A stretch of 64,000 nt of DNA from Hydrogenophilales bacterium. GTDB taxonomy: Bacteria > Pseudomonadota > Gammaproteobacteria > Burkholderiales > Thiobacillaceae. The notes beneath the pieces were generated by a model. The model saw only the letters and a list, made by a program, of their open reading frames with translations, was not told where the DNA came from and searched no databases. The translations under genes and the position numbers were made by a program. Positions 29,567 to 39,711 of this stretch are shown piece after piece. The first letter of the stretch is position 1, and each line of letters starts with the position of its first letter. The stretch is from positions 18,132-82,131 of the forward strand of contig JAGXGM010000037.1 in assembly GCA_024636675.1 (NCBI GenBank), written 5' to 3'.

Positions 29567-30685
29567 ATGACAACCACCCTGCTTGGCGGCTTGAGCCCCA
29601 CCCGTTTCCTGCGCGATGTCTGGCACAAGCGTCCGCTGCTGATCCGCAATGCGCTTCCGGGCTTCACCGGTCTGCTCTCGCCCGGCGAGATGCAGCAGCT
29701 GGCCTGCCGCGAGGATGTCGAGTCGCGGCTGATCCAGGGCAGCGGCACGCACTGGCAGCTCGACCACGGCCCGTTCAAGCGCAGCGACTTCAAGCGCCTG
29801 CCGAAAACCGAATGGACGCTGCTGGTGCAATCGCTCAACCACATCCTGCCCGAAGCCGATGCGCTGCTGGCGCGCTTTGACTTCATCCCGCACGCCCGCC
29901 TCGACGACCTGATGGTGAGCTACGCCGTGCCGGGCGGCAGTGTGGGCCCGCACTTCGATTCCTATGACGTCTTTCTGCTGCAGGGCCAGGGGCACCGGCG
30001 CTGGCAGATCAGCACGCAAACCGACCTGGCGATCCTGGACGACGAGCCGCTGAAGATCCTGCGCCGCTTCGAGGCGGAAGAGGAATGGCTGCTCGGCCCC
30101 GGCGACATGCTCTATCTGCCGCCGCATGTCGCGCATTACGGCGTCGCCGAAGACCCCTGCACGACCTATTCGATCGGTTTCCGCGCACCTACCACTGAAG
30201 AACTGGCGCATGGCTTCCTGATGCACCTGCAGGACACGCTCAAACCGGAGGGCCGCTACGCCGATCCCGATTTGCGCCTGCAGACCCATCCGGGTGAAAT
30301 CAGCCGGGCAATGCTGACGCAGATCGAAGGCATGATCGCCAGCATCAAATGGAGTCGCCGTGACATCGCCGAGTTTGCCGGGCGCTATTTGTCCGAGCCC
30401 AAGCCCAATGTGTTTTTCAACGCGCCGGACGCGCCGCTCACGCGTGCCGCCTTCAACAAGCAAACCAGCAAGCACGGCGTCGCGATCGACCCGAAATCGC
30501 GCCTGCTGTTTGCGGGCGGGCGCTTTTTCATCAACGGCGAGGCGTTCACGCCGGCGGCGGACGAAATTCCTGTCCTCAAACAGCTTGCCGACCGGCATCG
30601 TCTTGCCGCGCCCTTGCCCGCCGCGCTGCGCGAGCGCCTGTACAACTGGTACGAAGCGGGCTGGCTGGAGATCGACGATCAATGA
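29567..30685 (+). CDS. roxA: Ribosomal protein uL16 arginine hydroxylase (cupin, RoxA/YcfD type)
   Basis: YcfD/RoxA is an Fe(II)/2-oxoglutarate JmjC-type oxygenase that hydroxylates an Arg of ribosomal protein uL16. The product is 372 residues from the ATG at 29567. The early WHKRPLLIRNALPGF motif is typical; the iron-binding HxD is in GPHFDSYDVFLLQGQGHRRW and the distal His in PPHVAHYGVAED. A winged-helix-like C-terminal region follows. A TATAAT hexamer ends 7 nt before the ATG, which would imply a very short leader if used, but the -35 spacing is poor. The stop overlaps the next gene start. Confidence 0.92.
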   Translation: MTTTLLGGLSPTRFLRDVWHKRPLLIRNALPGFTGLLSPGEMQQLACREDVESRLIQGSGTHWQLDHGPFKRSDFKRLPKTEWTLLVQSLNHILPEADALLARFDFIPHARLDDLMVSYAVPGGSVGPHFDSYDVFLLQGQGHRRWQISTQTDLAILDDEPLKILRRFEAEEEWLLGPGDMLYLPPHVAHYGVAEDPCTTYSIGFRAPTTEELAHGFLMHLQDTLKPEGRYADPDLRLQTHPGEISRAMLTQIEGMIASIKWSRRDIAEFAGRYLSEPKPNVFFNAPDAPLTRAAFNKQTSKHGVAIDPKSRLLFAGGRFFINGEAFTPAADEIPVLKQLADRHRLAAPLPAALRERLYNWYEAGWLEIDDQ

Positions 30686-31152
30686 CTGCCTTTGAAACCC
30701 CGTCCGAGTTTCGCGCCGCCTTCGACGCGCTGCTGGCCGCCACGCAACGCCTGCTGCGCGTATACGACCACGATCTGGGTCTGCTGGAAATCGACCACGC
30801 GCCACGGCACGCGGCCCTGCGCGCGCTGTGCGTGGCGGGCGGCGGCCGCCGCATAGAGTTGCTGCTCGACGACATCAGCCGCGTGGCGCGCACATACCCG
30901 CGCCTGATGCAGCTGGTGCGCGACTTCGGCCATGTCCTCGAAATCCGACAGGCCGACGCCGACGCGCCACGCCCCGATCAGGCGTTTGCGCTGGCCGACC
31001 GCCACGGCGTACTGCTGCGCGCCGACAAGGCCGCGGTGCCCGGCACGCTTCACCTGGACGACATACGCGACGCCGTGTTGCTGAACCAGAACTTCGAGGG
31101 CATGTGGCAGCGTTCGCCGGCAGGGGTGTCGGCGACGACGCTGGGCCTCTAA
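30682..31152 (+). CDS. Conserved-looking protein of unknown function coupled to roxA
   Basis: The product is 156 residues, soluble, with an ATGA overlap to roxA. Segments such as RVYDHDLGLLEIDHAPRH and LHLDDIRDAVLLNQNFEGMW suggest a small alpha/beta domain, and HAALRALCVAGGGRRIELLL resembles the betaproteobacterial DUF7931 type (recalled, not verified). No catalytic motif is recognised. It converges on the DUF455-like gene, 2 nt between stops. Confidence 0.65.
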   Translation: MTAFETPSEFRAAFDALLAATQRLLRVYDHDLGLLEIDHAPRHAALRALCVAGGGRRIELLLDDISRVARTYPRLMQLVRDFGHVLEIRQADADAPRPDQAFALADRHGVLLRADKAAVPGTLHLDDIRDAVLLNQNFEGMWQRSPAGVSATTLGL

Positions 31153-31154
31153 GC

Positions 31155-31949
31155 TTAAAGTTCGTTCAGCCAGTCCAGTTCGGATTCGCTGAATCCCGCA
31201 GCCCGGCGCGCCGCCAGATTGAACGGCGGCTTCAGCGGCGGCGCATCGTAATCGACCAGTAACTGCCGGAACGTCGTCTCGGGTTCGAGCCCGCGTGCCG
31301 CGCATAGCCAGCCGAACCAGTGGCTGCCGATGGCAACGTGGCCGATCTCGTCGCGCTCGATGACGGCGAGAATCTCGACCATGGCGAGGTCGTTCGCCGC
31401 ACGAAGCTTGTCGACGATCAGCGGCGTGGCGTCGAGCCCCCGCGCTTCCAGCACGCGCGGCACCAGCGCCATGCGCACCAGCGGATCGTGTGCGGTTTTC
31501 AGCGCCATGTCCCACAGGCCGTTATGCGCGGGAAAGTCGCCGTAGACGTAACCCAGCGTTGCCAGGTGCGTATTCAACAAATCGAAGTGCAACGCTTCCT
31601 CGTCGGCCACCTTGAGCCAGTCGGCGTAGTACGCGACCGGCATGCCGGCAAAGCGGTGGGCGGCGTCGAGCGCCAGATTGATCGCGTTGAACTCGATATG
31701 CGCCAGCGCATGAACCAGCGCAGCGCGACCGGGCAGCGTGTCGGCACGGCGGCGCGGGACCTTTTGCGGCGGGACGGGCTCGGGTTTTGGCGGCCGGCCC
31801 GGCTGGTCGATCGGCTTGCGCGCTGCCTCGCGGGCGGGGTCGACCATGCCGGCCAGCCAGTCCGCCTGCAGCGTGTGCACGCAGGCCACCTTGGCCGCCG
31901 GCTCGCTGGCGCATAAACAGCCGGCCAGCCGTTGCGGCAGCGGGGTCAG
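31155..31949 (-). CDS. DUF455 / ferritin-like-domain protein
   Basis: The product is about 264 residues. Ferritin-like helices carry ALVHALAHIEFNAINLALDA, DEEALHFDLLNTHLATLGY and VIERDEIGHVAIGSHWF, giving the expected Glu/His ligand spacing (E..H..E..H) of a diiron-type DUF455 protein. Upstream the frame has no ATG, GTG or TTG before about residue 20 of the conserved region. The best start is a CTG at 31949 that overlaps the lptG TGA; a GTG at 31889 is the alternative, cutting the N-terminus short. The function of DUF455 proteins is not established. Confidence 0.8.
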   Translation of the reverse strand: MTPLPQRLAGCLCASEPAAKVACVHTLQADWLAGMVDPAREAARKPIDQPGRPPKPEPVPPQKVPRRRADTLPGRAALVHALAHIEFNAINLALDAAHRFAGMPVAYYADWLKVADEEALHFDLLNTHLATLGYVYGDFPAHNGLWDMALKTAHDPLVRMALVPRVLEARGLDATPLIVDKLRAANDLAMVEILAVIERDEIGHVAIGSHWFGWLCAARGLEPETTFRQLLVDYDAPPLKPPFNLAARRAAGFSESELDWLNEL

Positions 31950-33022
31950 CGGCGGTCCACCCAGCGGATACCCGCCAGCGCAATGCCCAGAAAAACCAGC
32001 AGCGGCAGCGTCGACACCAGCGGCGCCGGCCAATTGTTCAGCAGGCCCAGGTGGCCGAGCAGGCGGCTCAGCAGATGGAAGCCGAGGCCGGCCAGAATGC
32101 CGAGGAAAATCATGCCGCTGGTGCCACCCGTGCGCGGCCCCCGGATAGCGAACGGCATTGCAATCAGCATCATGATTGGGATGACGAATGGGCTGATGAA
32201 TTTCGACCACAGCGCGAGCTCATAGCGAGTCGCGTTCTGGTTGTTTTCCTTGAGGTGCGCGATGTAGCGCCAGAGCGTGCGCGCCGACATTTTCTCCGGT
32301 GCGACCAGCAGCACGCCGAGGATGTCGGGCGTAAGCACCGACTGCCAGTCCTGGCTTGCGCTGCGCTCGGCGCGAATGCCGTCCGCGTCGAATTGCGTTT
32401 CCACCACCTGCTGCAGATCCCAGGTCTGTTGGCTGCTGCGCCAGCTGGCCTGCTCGGCGGCGCGGATCCAGCCCAGCTCGCCCTCGGTATCGAAACCGTA
32501 AATCTTGATGCCGCGCAGCGTGTTGTCGGGCATCACTTCGCGCACGTTGATGAAGGTGCTGCCGTCCTTGACCCACAGTCCGGAACGGAATTGCTGCGCG
32601 ACCACGGACTGGGTGGCCGACAGTTTGTAGCGCTGCGCCGCCTGTTCCGACCACGGCGCCACGTATTCGCCGAACACCAGCACCAGCAGCGACAGGAACG
32701 TCCCGATGATCGCGAAATATCCGCCCACCCGCCAGTTGGACAGGCCCGATACGCGCATCACCGCGTATTCCGAGTTGCCCACCAGACGCGACAGCGCGAA
32801 CAGCGTGCCGATCAGCGCCGCCACCGGCAGGATTTCGTACAGATGTCCGGGTATGCCGAGCAGTACCACCACGGCCGCCTGTCCGAGCGCATAGTCGTTG
32901 CGGCCCAGACTGCCGAGCTCCTTCATCACATCGAAAAATGCAAACAGCACCAGCAGCGCGAGCAGGACGAATCCCGACGCGGCCAATACCTGCCCCGCCA
33001 GATAGCGTGCCAGAAGGCTCAT
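31946..33022 (-). CDS. lptG: LPS export permease LptG
   Basis: LptG is an inner-membrane permease of the LptB2FG extractor that drives LPS to the outer membrane. The product is 358 residues starting MSLLARYLAGQVLAASGF at the ATG at 33022. It has three N-terminal membrane helices, a periplasmic beta-jellyroll-type middle (about residues 130-260), and three C-terminal helices ending WVDRR. It overlaps lptF by 4 nt. Confidence 0.95.
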   Translation of the reverse strand: MSLLARYLAGQVLAASGFVLLALLVLFAFFDVMKELGSLGRNDYALGQAAVVVLLGIPGHLYEILPVAALIGTLFALSRLVGNSEYAVMRVSGLSNWRVGGYFAIIGTFLSLLVLVFGEYVAPWSEQAAQRYKLSATQSVVAQQFRSGLWVKDGSTFINVREVMPDNTLRGIKIYGFDTEGELGWIRAAEQASWRSSQQTWDLQQVVETQFDADGIRAERSASQDWQSVLTPDILGVLLVAPEKMSARTLWRYIAHLKENNQNATRYELALWSKFISPFVIPIMMLIAMPFAIRGPRTGGTSGMIFLGILAGLGFHLLSRLLGHLGLLNNWPAPLVSTLPLLVFLGIALAGIRWVDRR

Positions 33023-34095
33023 GGCCGCCTCCGGCGCGGGGAATGCTGGCGTGAGCGCCGGTAAAACAGAAGGAACACGGCAGACAGCATCAGCAGATGC
33101 GACGCTCCCATCCCGACCCAGGGATTCAGCTTGTCCTGCGCCACCCAGGCCTGCGACAGCGACAGCAGGTTGTTGTAGACGAAATACAGCAGCAGCGCGA
33201 TCACCAGTCCGTAGGAGCGGCGCGCCCGCGTGTTGACGAAGCTGAGCGGGATCGCCATCACAGCGAGGATCAGCGCCGAGATCGGCACCCCCACCCGCCA
33301 CAACAGTTCCGCGCGCACCTGTGGCGTGTCATCAGCCAGCAACTCCCTCAGCGGCATCTGACGAATGTGGGTTTGTCGCTCCGCCGCAACCGGATCGAGC
33401 CGCATCCAGTACCGTTCGAACTGCACGATGCGGTAATCAAGCTGGCCGGGGGTGCCTTCATAACGGCGCCCGTCCTTGAACACAAGATAACGCGTGCCGT
33501 CGGCCAGCTGGGTATGATCGGCTTCGCGCGCGACTACCAGTCCGAGTTGGCCGTCGATGAGCGACTGCATGAACACGTTGCGCACGATGCCGGTCAGAGG
33601 ATTGAGCGATTCAACGTAATAGACGCGCTGGCCGGCGCTGGATTCGGCAAACAGGCCGGGGGCGATCAGGGCACTTTCGGTTTGGCGCTTCAGTTCCTGG
33701 CTGTATTCGCTTTTCTTGGATTGCACCCACGGATTAAGCAGCAGCGTCAAAAACAGGATCACCAGCGAAAACGGCACGGCGAAGGTCAGCACCGGTCGCA
33801 TCCATTGCGTGAGCGAGAGGCCGGCGTTAAACCAGATCACCATCTCGCTGTCGCGCCACATGCGCGACAGCGGTAGCAGCACGCCGGCAAACAAGGCGAT
33901 CGTCATCAATACCGGCAGGAAATACAGCAGTGAAAAGCCGAGAAAGACGAATACCGCCTCGTTGGCGAGCTCGCCGCGGGCCACGTCGCCGAGCAGGCGT
34001 ATGAACAGCACCACCAGCGAAATTGCAGCCAGCACCGTCAACACGGCGCCGGTGGTGAGACCCATCTCGCGGGTCAGCGTGCGGCGGTATAGCAT
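33019..34095 (-). CDS. lptF: LPS export permease LptF
   Basis: LptF pairs with LptG in the LPS extractor. The product is 358 residues from the ATG at 34095 (MLYRRTLTREMGLTTGAVL). It has N-terminal helices, the family segment YFLPVLMTIALFAGVLLPLSR, a periplasmic domain at about residues 120-260, and C-terminal helices (ALILAVMAIPLSFVNTRARR). The gene is divergent from pepA across 131 nt, the usual pepA-lptF-lptG layout in proteobacteria. Confidence 0.95.
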   Translation of the reverse strand: MLYRRTLTREMGLTTGAVLTVLAAISLVVLFIRLLGDVARGELANEAVFVFLGFSLLYFLPVLMTIALFAGVLLPLSRMWRDSEMVIWFNAGLSLTQWMRPVLTFAVPFSLVILFLTLLLNPWVQSKKSEYSQELKRQTESALIAPGLFAESSAGQRVYYVESLNPLTGIVRNVFMQSLIDGQLGLVVAREADHTQLADGTRYLVFKDGRRYEGTPGQLDYRIVQFERYWMRLDPVAAERQTHIRQMPLRELLADDTPQVRAELLWRVGVPISALILAVMAIPLSFVNTRARRSYGLVIALLLYFVYNNLLSLSQAWVAQDKLNPWVGMGASHLLMLSAVFLLFYRRSRQHSPRRRRP

Positions 34096-34226
34096 GGAGT
34101 CAGCTACGGCGGCCAGCGCAGGATACGCAGGCGTTTTGACAATCAACCACGCCTGCGCCAATAATCACCGCATCGGCAATGCCAACCATCCTCACATCGG
34201 CAAATTGCGTTTTTTTGAGCACAGAC

Positions 34227-35741
34227 ATGGAAAACAAGGAAATCGAACTCGAATTTAGCATAAAAAGCGGCGCGCCCGAAAAGCAGCGCAGCGCCTGCGT
34301 CGCGGTCGGCATATTCGAGAGCCGCAAGCTGTCGGGCCCGGCCATCGACATCGATCGCGCCAGCGACGGCTACCTGTCCGAGATCCTGCGCGGCGGCGAC
34401 ATGGAAGGCAAGGCCGGCAGCGTGCTGCTGCTGCACAAGGTACCCAACATCCTGGCTGACCGCGTGCTGCTGGTCGGCCTCGGCAAGGAACGCGACTTCC
34501 ACGAAAAGGCCTACCGCGACGCCATTGCCTGCGCCGTCAGGAGCCTGCGCGACACCGGCTCGATGGAAGCGGCCATCACCCTCAGCGAGATTCCGGTGAG
34601 AAAGCGCGATGTCACCTGGAATATCGAACAGGCTGTCATCAGCGCCCACGATGCGTTGTACCGGTTCGATCGCATGAAGAGCAAGCCGGAGGGCGCGCGC
34701 CGTCCGCTCAAGCGCATCATCTTCGCTGTGTCACGGCGCGGCGAACTGAAATTTGGCGACATCGGCCTCACGCGCGGGCTGGCCATTTCCCGTGGCATCA
34801 ATCTCGCCAAGGACCTGGGCAACACCCCGTCCAATATTTGCACCCCCGAATACCTGGCCGGCGAGGCAAAAAAAGTGGCGAAGGCCTACGGCTTCGGCTG
34901 CGAGATTCTCGATTATGCCGCCTGCGACAAACTCGGCATGGGCTCCTTCCTGTCGGTTGGCAAGGGCAGCGACAAGCCGCCGCGCTTCATCGTGCTAAAG
35001 CACGCAGGCGGCAAGAAAGGCGACAAGCCGGTGGTGCTGGTCGGCAAGGCAGTTACTTTCGACGCTGGCGGCATTTCGTTGAAGCCGGCAGGCGAGATGG
35101 ATGAAATGAACTACGACATGAGCGGCGGCGGCGCGGTCATCGGCGCCTTCCGCGCGATCGGCGAGCTGGGGCTGGCGCTCAACGTCATCGGCCTCATCCC
35201 GGCTTGCGAGAACATGCCGGATGCAAATGCCAACAAGCCGGGCGACATCGTCACCTCGATGTCCGGTCAGACCATCGAGATCCTCAACACCGATGCCGAA
35301 GGCCGCCTCATCCTGTGCGATGCGCTGACCTACGCCGAGCGCTTTGAGCCCGACGCCGTGGTCGACCTTGCAACGCTGACCGGCGCTTGTGTCATCGCGC
35401 TCGGCGCCCACCCCAGCGCACTCTTCAGCAACCATGACCCGCTGGCGCGCGAGATCGAACATGCCGCCGACCACGCCTGGGACCGCGTCTGGCGCATGCC
35501 GCTGTGGGACGACTACCAGGATCAGCTAAAGAGCAGCCTCGCTGATATGGCCAACATCGGCGGTCGCCCGGGCGGCTCGATCACTGCGGCCTGTTTCCTG
35601 TCGCGCTTTGCCAGGAAATACCACTGGGCGCATCTGGACATCGCCGGCACCGCCTGGAAGGGCGGCCGCGAGAAAAAGGGTTCGACCGGGCGTCCGGTTT
35701 CACTGTTGGTGCACTTCCTGCTGAACCGCACCCAGAAGTAA
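34227..35741 (+). CDS. pepA: Leucyl aminopeptidase PepA
   Basis: PepA is a dizinc or dimanganese M17 aminopeptidase. The product is 504 residues from the ATG at 34227 (MENKEIELEFSIKSG). The metal-binding regions VGKAVTFDAGGISLKP and GRLILCDALTYAE and the M17 signature NTDAEGRL are present. The E. coli protein also binds DNA, which is not testable here. It is followed 10 nt later by holC, the common pepA-holC-valS arrangement. Confidence 0.97.
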   Translation: MENKEIELEFSIKSGAPEKQRSACVAVGIFESRKLSGPAIDIDRASDGYLSEILRGGDMEGKAGSVLLLHKVPNILADRVLLVGLGKERDFHEKAYRDAIACAVRSLRDTGSMEAAITLSEIPVRKRDVTWNIEQAVISAHDALYRFDRMKSKPEGARRPLKRIIFAVSRRGELKFGDIGLTRGLAISRGINLAKDLGNTPSNICTPEYLAGEAKKVAKAYGFGCEILDYAACDKLGMGSFLSVGKGSDKPPRFIVLKHAGGKKGDKPVVLVGKAVTFDAGGISLKPAGEMDEMNYDMSGGGAVIGAFRAIGELGLALNVIGLIPACENMPDANANKPGDIVTSMSGQTIEILNTDAEGRLILCDALTYAERFEPDAVVDLATLTGACVIALGAHPSALFSNHDPLAREIEHAADHAWDRVWRMPLWDDYQDQLKSSLADMANIGGRPGGSITAACFLSRFARKYHWAHLDIAGTAWKGGREKKGSTGRPVSLLVHFLLNRTQK

Positions 35742-35751
35742 GCGCGCAGAC

Positions 35752-36180
35752 ATGACCGAAATCACCTTCTACACCCATGCCGCCGACCCGCTCGACGTCG
35801 TCCGTCGTGTTGCCGTCAAGGCGCATGGCCAGGGCAAGCAGGTGATGATCTACACGCCGGATGACGCCACCGCGGACGCCATCGACCGTCTGTTGTGGAC
35901 CACCCCGGCGACGGGCTTCGTGCCGCACTGCCGCGACAGCGACGCGCTAGCCGGCGAAACGCCTGTACTGATCGGCACCCGCGCCGACGCCCTGCGCAGT
36001 GCCGACGTGATGATCAACCTGCATCATGAGCAGCCGCCCGCCTTTGCCCGCTTCGAACGACTGGTCGAAATCATCAGCCAGGACGAAACGGGGATCGCCC
36101 AGGGACGCGAGCGCTACCGTTTTTACAAGACGCGCGGCTATGCGCTGCACGCGCACGATCTGCGCCAACCCGCCGGATGA
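35752..36180 (+). CDS. holC: DNA polymerase III chi subunit
   Basis: Chi contacts SSB and links the clamp loader to it. The product is 142 residues: MTEITFYTHAADPLDVVRRV at the start and family blocks KQVMIYTPDDATADAIDRLLW and VLIGTRADALRSADVMINL. Length and position between pepA and valS fit the family. Confidence 0.93.
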   Translation: MTEITFYTHAADPLDVVRRVAVKAHGQGKQVMIYTPDDATADAIDRLLWTTPATGFVPHCRDSDALAGETPVLIGTRADALRSADVMINLHHEQPPAFARFERLVEIISQDETGIAQGRERYRFYKTRGYALHAHDLRQPAG

Positions 36181-36187
36181 GAAAGCG

Positions 36188-36667
36188 ATGAGCGACAGCC
36201 CGCTGCTAAGCAAAATGGACGCGCTGCTGAAAAAGCATCGCGGCGGCAGCGAGGGCGAGCGCGACGCTCCGCCCGCACACGTGCAAGCGCCCCCTCCCGA
36301 CGCCTGGCTACCGGTGCTGACCAGCGTGATCGAGCGCGGCACGCCGCCCCCGGCACCCGCTTCGTCATTGCCTGCCGTCGAACCCGCGCCCCCGCCGGCA
36401 GCCGCCGCCGGGAAGGTGCTGCCCGAACCTGCGACTGCAGCCATGGTGAACGACGCCACCTTGAATGACACCCTGACCGAGCAGCTGATGAGCGAACTCG
36501 CGCCTCGTCTGTCCGAAGTGATGGAAAAGCAGGTCACGGCCGAGCTGCGCAAGAACCTCGACCAGACGGTGGCCACCCTGCTCTCCCAGCTCGACGTGAA
36601 TGTGCGCGAAATTGTGCGCGACGCCATCGCCGAAAAACTCAAACAGTCGCGCGATCCATCCGCCTGA
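36188..36667 (+). CDS. Small Pro/Ala-rich protein of unknown function between holC and valS
   Basis: The product is 159 residues from the ATG at 36188, 7 nt after the holC stop. The N-terminus has a helix (SPLLSKMDALLKKHRGG), the middle is Pro/Ala-rich and disordered, and the C-terminal 60 residues are helical (LMSELAPRLSEVMEKQVTAE). A similar gene sits at this place in some betaproteobacteria (recalled). No function is apparent; coupling to chi is possible. Confidence 0.7.
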   Translation: MSDSPLLSKMDALLKKHRGGSEGERDAPPAHVQAPPPDAWLPVLTSVIERGTPPPAPASSLPAVEPAPPPAAAAGKVLPEPATAAMVNDATLNDTLTEQLMSELAPRLSEVMEKQVTAELRKNLDQTVATLLSQLDVNVREIVRDAIAEKLKQSRDPSA

Positions 36668-36768
36668 CACGGCAGCGCAGGTTTAACGCGCTTTTTTGGG
36701 ACGCATCACAGGTTTCTTCGCGACGTGTCCCGGGTTCTTTGGGATAATGCCGCCTTTGCCCGCACGCC

Positions 36769-39507
36769 ATGGAACTCGCCAAATCCTTCGAACCGGCTGA
36801 TATCGAAAAACGCTGGTACGCCCAGTGGGAAAGCGCCGGCTACTTCAAGGCGGGGGATGCGCCCGACGCCGATGCCTACTGCATCATGCTGCCGCCACCC
36901 AACGTCACCGGCACCCTGCACATGGGGCACGCCTTCCAGCACACCCTGATGGACGCGCTCACCCGCTATCACCGCATGGCGGGCGACAACACGCTGTGGC
37001 AACCGGGCACCGACCACGCCGGCATCGCCACCCAGATCGTGGTCGAGCGCCAGCTCGACATGCAGGGCGTGTCGCGCCACGACCTCGGCCGCGAGAAATT
37101 TCTCGGAAAGGTGTGGGAGTGGAAGGAGCACTCCGGCTCCACCATCACCCAGCAGATGCGCCGCCTCGGCACCAGCCCGGACTGGAGCCGCGAGCGCTTC
37201 ACCATGGACGAGGGCCTGTCGAAGTCCGTCACCGAAGTCTTCGTGCGGCTCTACCGCGAAGGCCTCATCTACCGCGGCAAGCGGCTGGTGAACTGGGACC
37301 CGGTGCTTGGCACCGCAGTGTCCGACCTCGAAGTGGTGAGCACCGAGGAAGACGGCTTCATGTGGGAGATCAACTATCCGCTTGAAGACGGCTCGGGCTT
37401 TCTCACCGTCGCCACCACCCGCCCGGAAACCCTGCTCGGCGACAGCGCCGTTGCGGTGCATCCGGAGGACGAGCGCTACGCGCATCTCATCGGCAAACAG
37501 GTCCGTCTGCCGATCGCCGAGCGCAGCATCCCCATCATTGCCGACGACTACGTCGACCGTGAATTCGGCACCGGCGTGGTCAAAATCACCCCGGCGCACG
37601 ACTTCAACGACTGGCTGGTGGGGCAGCGCCACAAGCTGGTGGCCATCAGCGTGCTGACGCTCGACGCCAAAATGAACGAGTTGTGCCCCACCGAATACCA
37701 GGGACTCGACCGCTACGACGCGCGGCAGAAGCTGCTCGACGCGCTGCATGAGAAGAGCCTCTTGGTGTCGGCCAAGCCGCACAAGCTGATGATCCCGCGC
37801 GGCGACCGCACCCACGCGGCGATCGAGCCGATGCTCACCGACCAGTGGTTCATGAGCATGGAAGGCCTGGCCCGGCAGGGGCTGGCCGCGGTCGACTCGG
37901 GCGAACTGAAATTCGTGCCGGAGAACTGGACCACCACCTACCGCCAGTGGCTGGAAAACATCCAGGACTGGTGCATCTCGCGCCAGCTTTGGTGGGGCCA
38001 CCGCATCCCGGCGTGGTACGACGCCGATGGCAATTTCTACGTCGCCTACACCGAAGAAGAGGCGAAGAAGCAGGCCGGCGGCCGCGAGCTGACGCAGGAC
38101 AACGACGTCCTCGACACCTGGTTCTCTTCCGCGCTGTGGCCCTTCTCGACGCTGGGCTGGCCGGAGAAAACGCCCGAACTCGAACGCTTCCTGCCGACCT
38201 CGGTGCTGGTCACCGGCTTCGACATCATCTTCTTCTGGGTCGCGCGCATGGTGATGATGTCGCTGCACCTCACCGGCAAGGTTCCGTTCCGCGAGGTGTA
38301 CGTGACCGGCCTGGTGCGCGACTCCGAAGGCCAGAAGATGAGCAAGTCGAAAGGCAACGTGCTCGACCCGATCGATCTCATCGACGGCATCGCGGTCGAC
38401 GACCTGGTCGCCAAGCGCACCACCGGACTGATGGACCCGAGGAAAGCGCCGGGCATCGAGAAGCGTACCCGCCGCGAATTTCCGGACGGCATCGCCGCAT
38501 TCGGCACCGATGCCCTGCGCTTCACTTTCGCCAGCCTGGCCACGCACGGCCGCGACATCAAGTTCGACCTGCAGCGCGCCGAGGGCTACCGCAACTTCTG
38601 CAACAAGCTGTGGAACGCCACCCGCTTTGCGCTGATGAACCTGGAAGGCCACGACTGCGGCCAGGACGCCAGCCTGCCGATGGAATTCTCCGACGCCGAC
38701 CGCTGGATCGCCGCGCGCCTGCAGCAGGCCGTCGGCGAAGTGCACGCGGCGTTTGCCGCCTACCGCTTCGACCAGGCCGCCCGCGGAATCTACGAATTCG
38801 TGTGGGACGAATACTGCGACTGGTATCTGGAACTCGCCAAGGTGCAACTGAACAACGGCACCCCGGAGCAGCAGCGCGCCACCCGCCGCACGCTGGCAAC
38901 GATGCTGGAAGCCACGCTGCGCCTCGCCCACCCCATCATTCCCTTTATCACCGAGGAGTTGTGGCAAAAGGTCGCCCCGCTGGCCGGCGTCGCCGGCGAC
39001 AGCATCATGCTCGCCCCCTACCCGCAGGTCGACGAAGCGCAGCGCCACCCAGACAGCGTCGCGCGCATCCAGTTGCTGAAAGAACTGGTCAACGCCTGCC
39101 GTACCCTGCGCGGCGAAATGAGCCTGTCGCCCGCCCAGCGCGTACCGCTGGTGATTGAGGGCAACGCCGGCGTGATCAACGCGCTGGCGCCCTACATCGT
39201 CGCGCTCGGCAAGCTTTCCGATGTCAGTGCCGTGTCCGTGCTGCCGGAAGCGGACGCCCCGGTCGCCCTGGTCGGCGACATGCGGATGATGCTGGTGGTG
39301 GAAATCGACAAGGACGCGGAGCGCGCCCGGCTCGCCAAGGAAATCGCCCGCATCCAGAACGAAATCGTCAAGGCACAAGGCAAGCTGGCCAATTCCAGCT
39401 TTATCGACCGAGCACCCGCTGCCGTGGTGCAGCAGGAGCAGGCGCGGCTGGCCGACTTTGCCGCCATGCTGCAGAAGCTGGAGGCGCAGCACGCGCGTCT
39501 GGGCTGA
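36769..39507 (+). CDS. valS: Valyl-tRNA synthetase
   Basis: ValS charges tRNA-Val and edits Thr. The product is 912 residues starting [20 protein letters not shown]. The class I HIGH motif appears as [16 protein letters not shown] near residue 45 and the KMSKS motif as [14 protein letters not shown] near residue 520. An editing domain lies in between, and a C-terminal coiled-coil arm ([20 protein letters not shown]) is present. A promoter-like gap of about 100 nt separates it from the small upstream gene. Confidence 0.98.
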   Translation: MELAKSFEPADIEKRWYAQWESAGYFKAGDAPDADAYCIMLPPPNVTGTLHMGHAFQHTLMDALTRYHRMAGDNTLWQPGTDHAGIATQIVVERQLDMQGVSRHDLGREKFLGKVWEWKEHSGSTITQQMRRLGTSPDWSRERFTMDEGLSKSVTEVFVRLYREGLIYRGKRLVNWDPVLGTAVSDLEVVSTEEDGFMWEINYPLEDGSGFLTVATTRPETLLGDSAVAVHPEDERYAHLIGKQVRLPIAERSIPIIADDYVDREFGTGVVKITPAHDFNDWLVGQRHKLVAISVLTLDAKMNELCPTEYQGLDRYDARQKLLDALHEKSLLVSAKPHKLMIPRGDRTHAAIEPMLTDQWFMSMEGLARQGLAAVDSGELKFVPENWTTTYRQWLENIQDWCISRQLWWGHRIPAWYDADGNFYVAYTEEEAKKQAGGRELTQDNDVLDTWFSSALWPFSTLGWPEKTPELERFLPTSVLVTGFDIIFFWVARMVMMSLHLTGKVPFREVYVTGLVRDSEGQKMSKSKGNVLDPIDLIDGIAVDDLVAKRTTGLMDPRKAPGIEKRTRREFPDGIAAFGTDALRFTFASLATHGRDIKFDLQRAEGYRNFCNKLWNATRFALMNLEGHDCGQDASLPMEFSDADRWIAARLQQAVGEVHAAFAAYRFDQAARGIYEFVWDEYCDWYLELAKVQLNNGTPEQQRATRRTLATMLEATLRLAHPIIPFITEELWQKVAPLAGVAGDSIMLAPYPQVDEAQRHPDSVARIQLLKELVNACRTLRGEMSLSPAQRVPLVIEGNAGVINALAPYIVALGKLSDVSAVSVLPEADAPVALVGDMRMMLVVEIDKDAERARLAKEIARIQNEIVKAQGKLANSSFIDRAPAAVVQQEQARLADFAAMLQKLEAQHARLG

Positions 39508-39662
39508 TGCGGCAGTCACCGCGCCAGCCCCCTCAACGCACCGCAAAATAAGAACGCGCGCGTCCAGGCCGCATGGCCTAGCCGGCCGGCTTCACCCGTC
39601 ACCCCGGCGAGCGGCCGCAGAAGCTCTGCAATCAGGTGTCTGGCAAATTTCCCGCCACAAAA

Positions 39663-39690
39663 AAGCGTGGGCGGTCACCCGCCCACGCTT
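39663..39690 (-). terminator. Intrinsic terminator for the Spy-like gene
   Basis: A perfect 12-bp stem AAGCGTGGGCGG / CCGCCCACGCTT closes a 4-nt loop. On the minus strand it is followed by a run of T (A-run 39659-39664 on the plus strand). It lies about 20 nt after the stop codon of the minus-strand gene at 39712-40230, exactly where a rho-independent terminator would be expected. On the plus strand, no T-tract follows, so it serves the minus-strand gene. Confidence 0.85.
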
Positions 39691-39711
39691 GATTGACTAC
39701 TGCCCGATCAC

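Noticed and set aside
36706..39546. Open frame of about 946 codons on the minus strand opposite valS
   Set aside because: Antisense shadow of valS, with low-complexity His/Arg-rich composition and no family motif.
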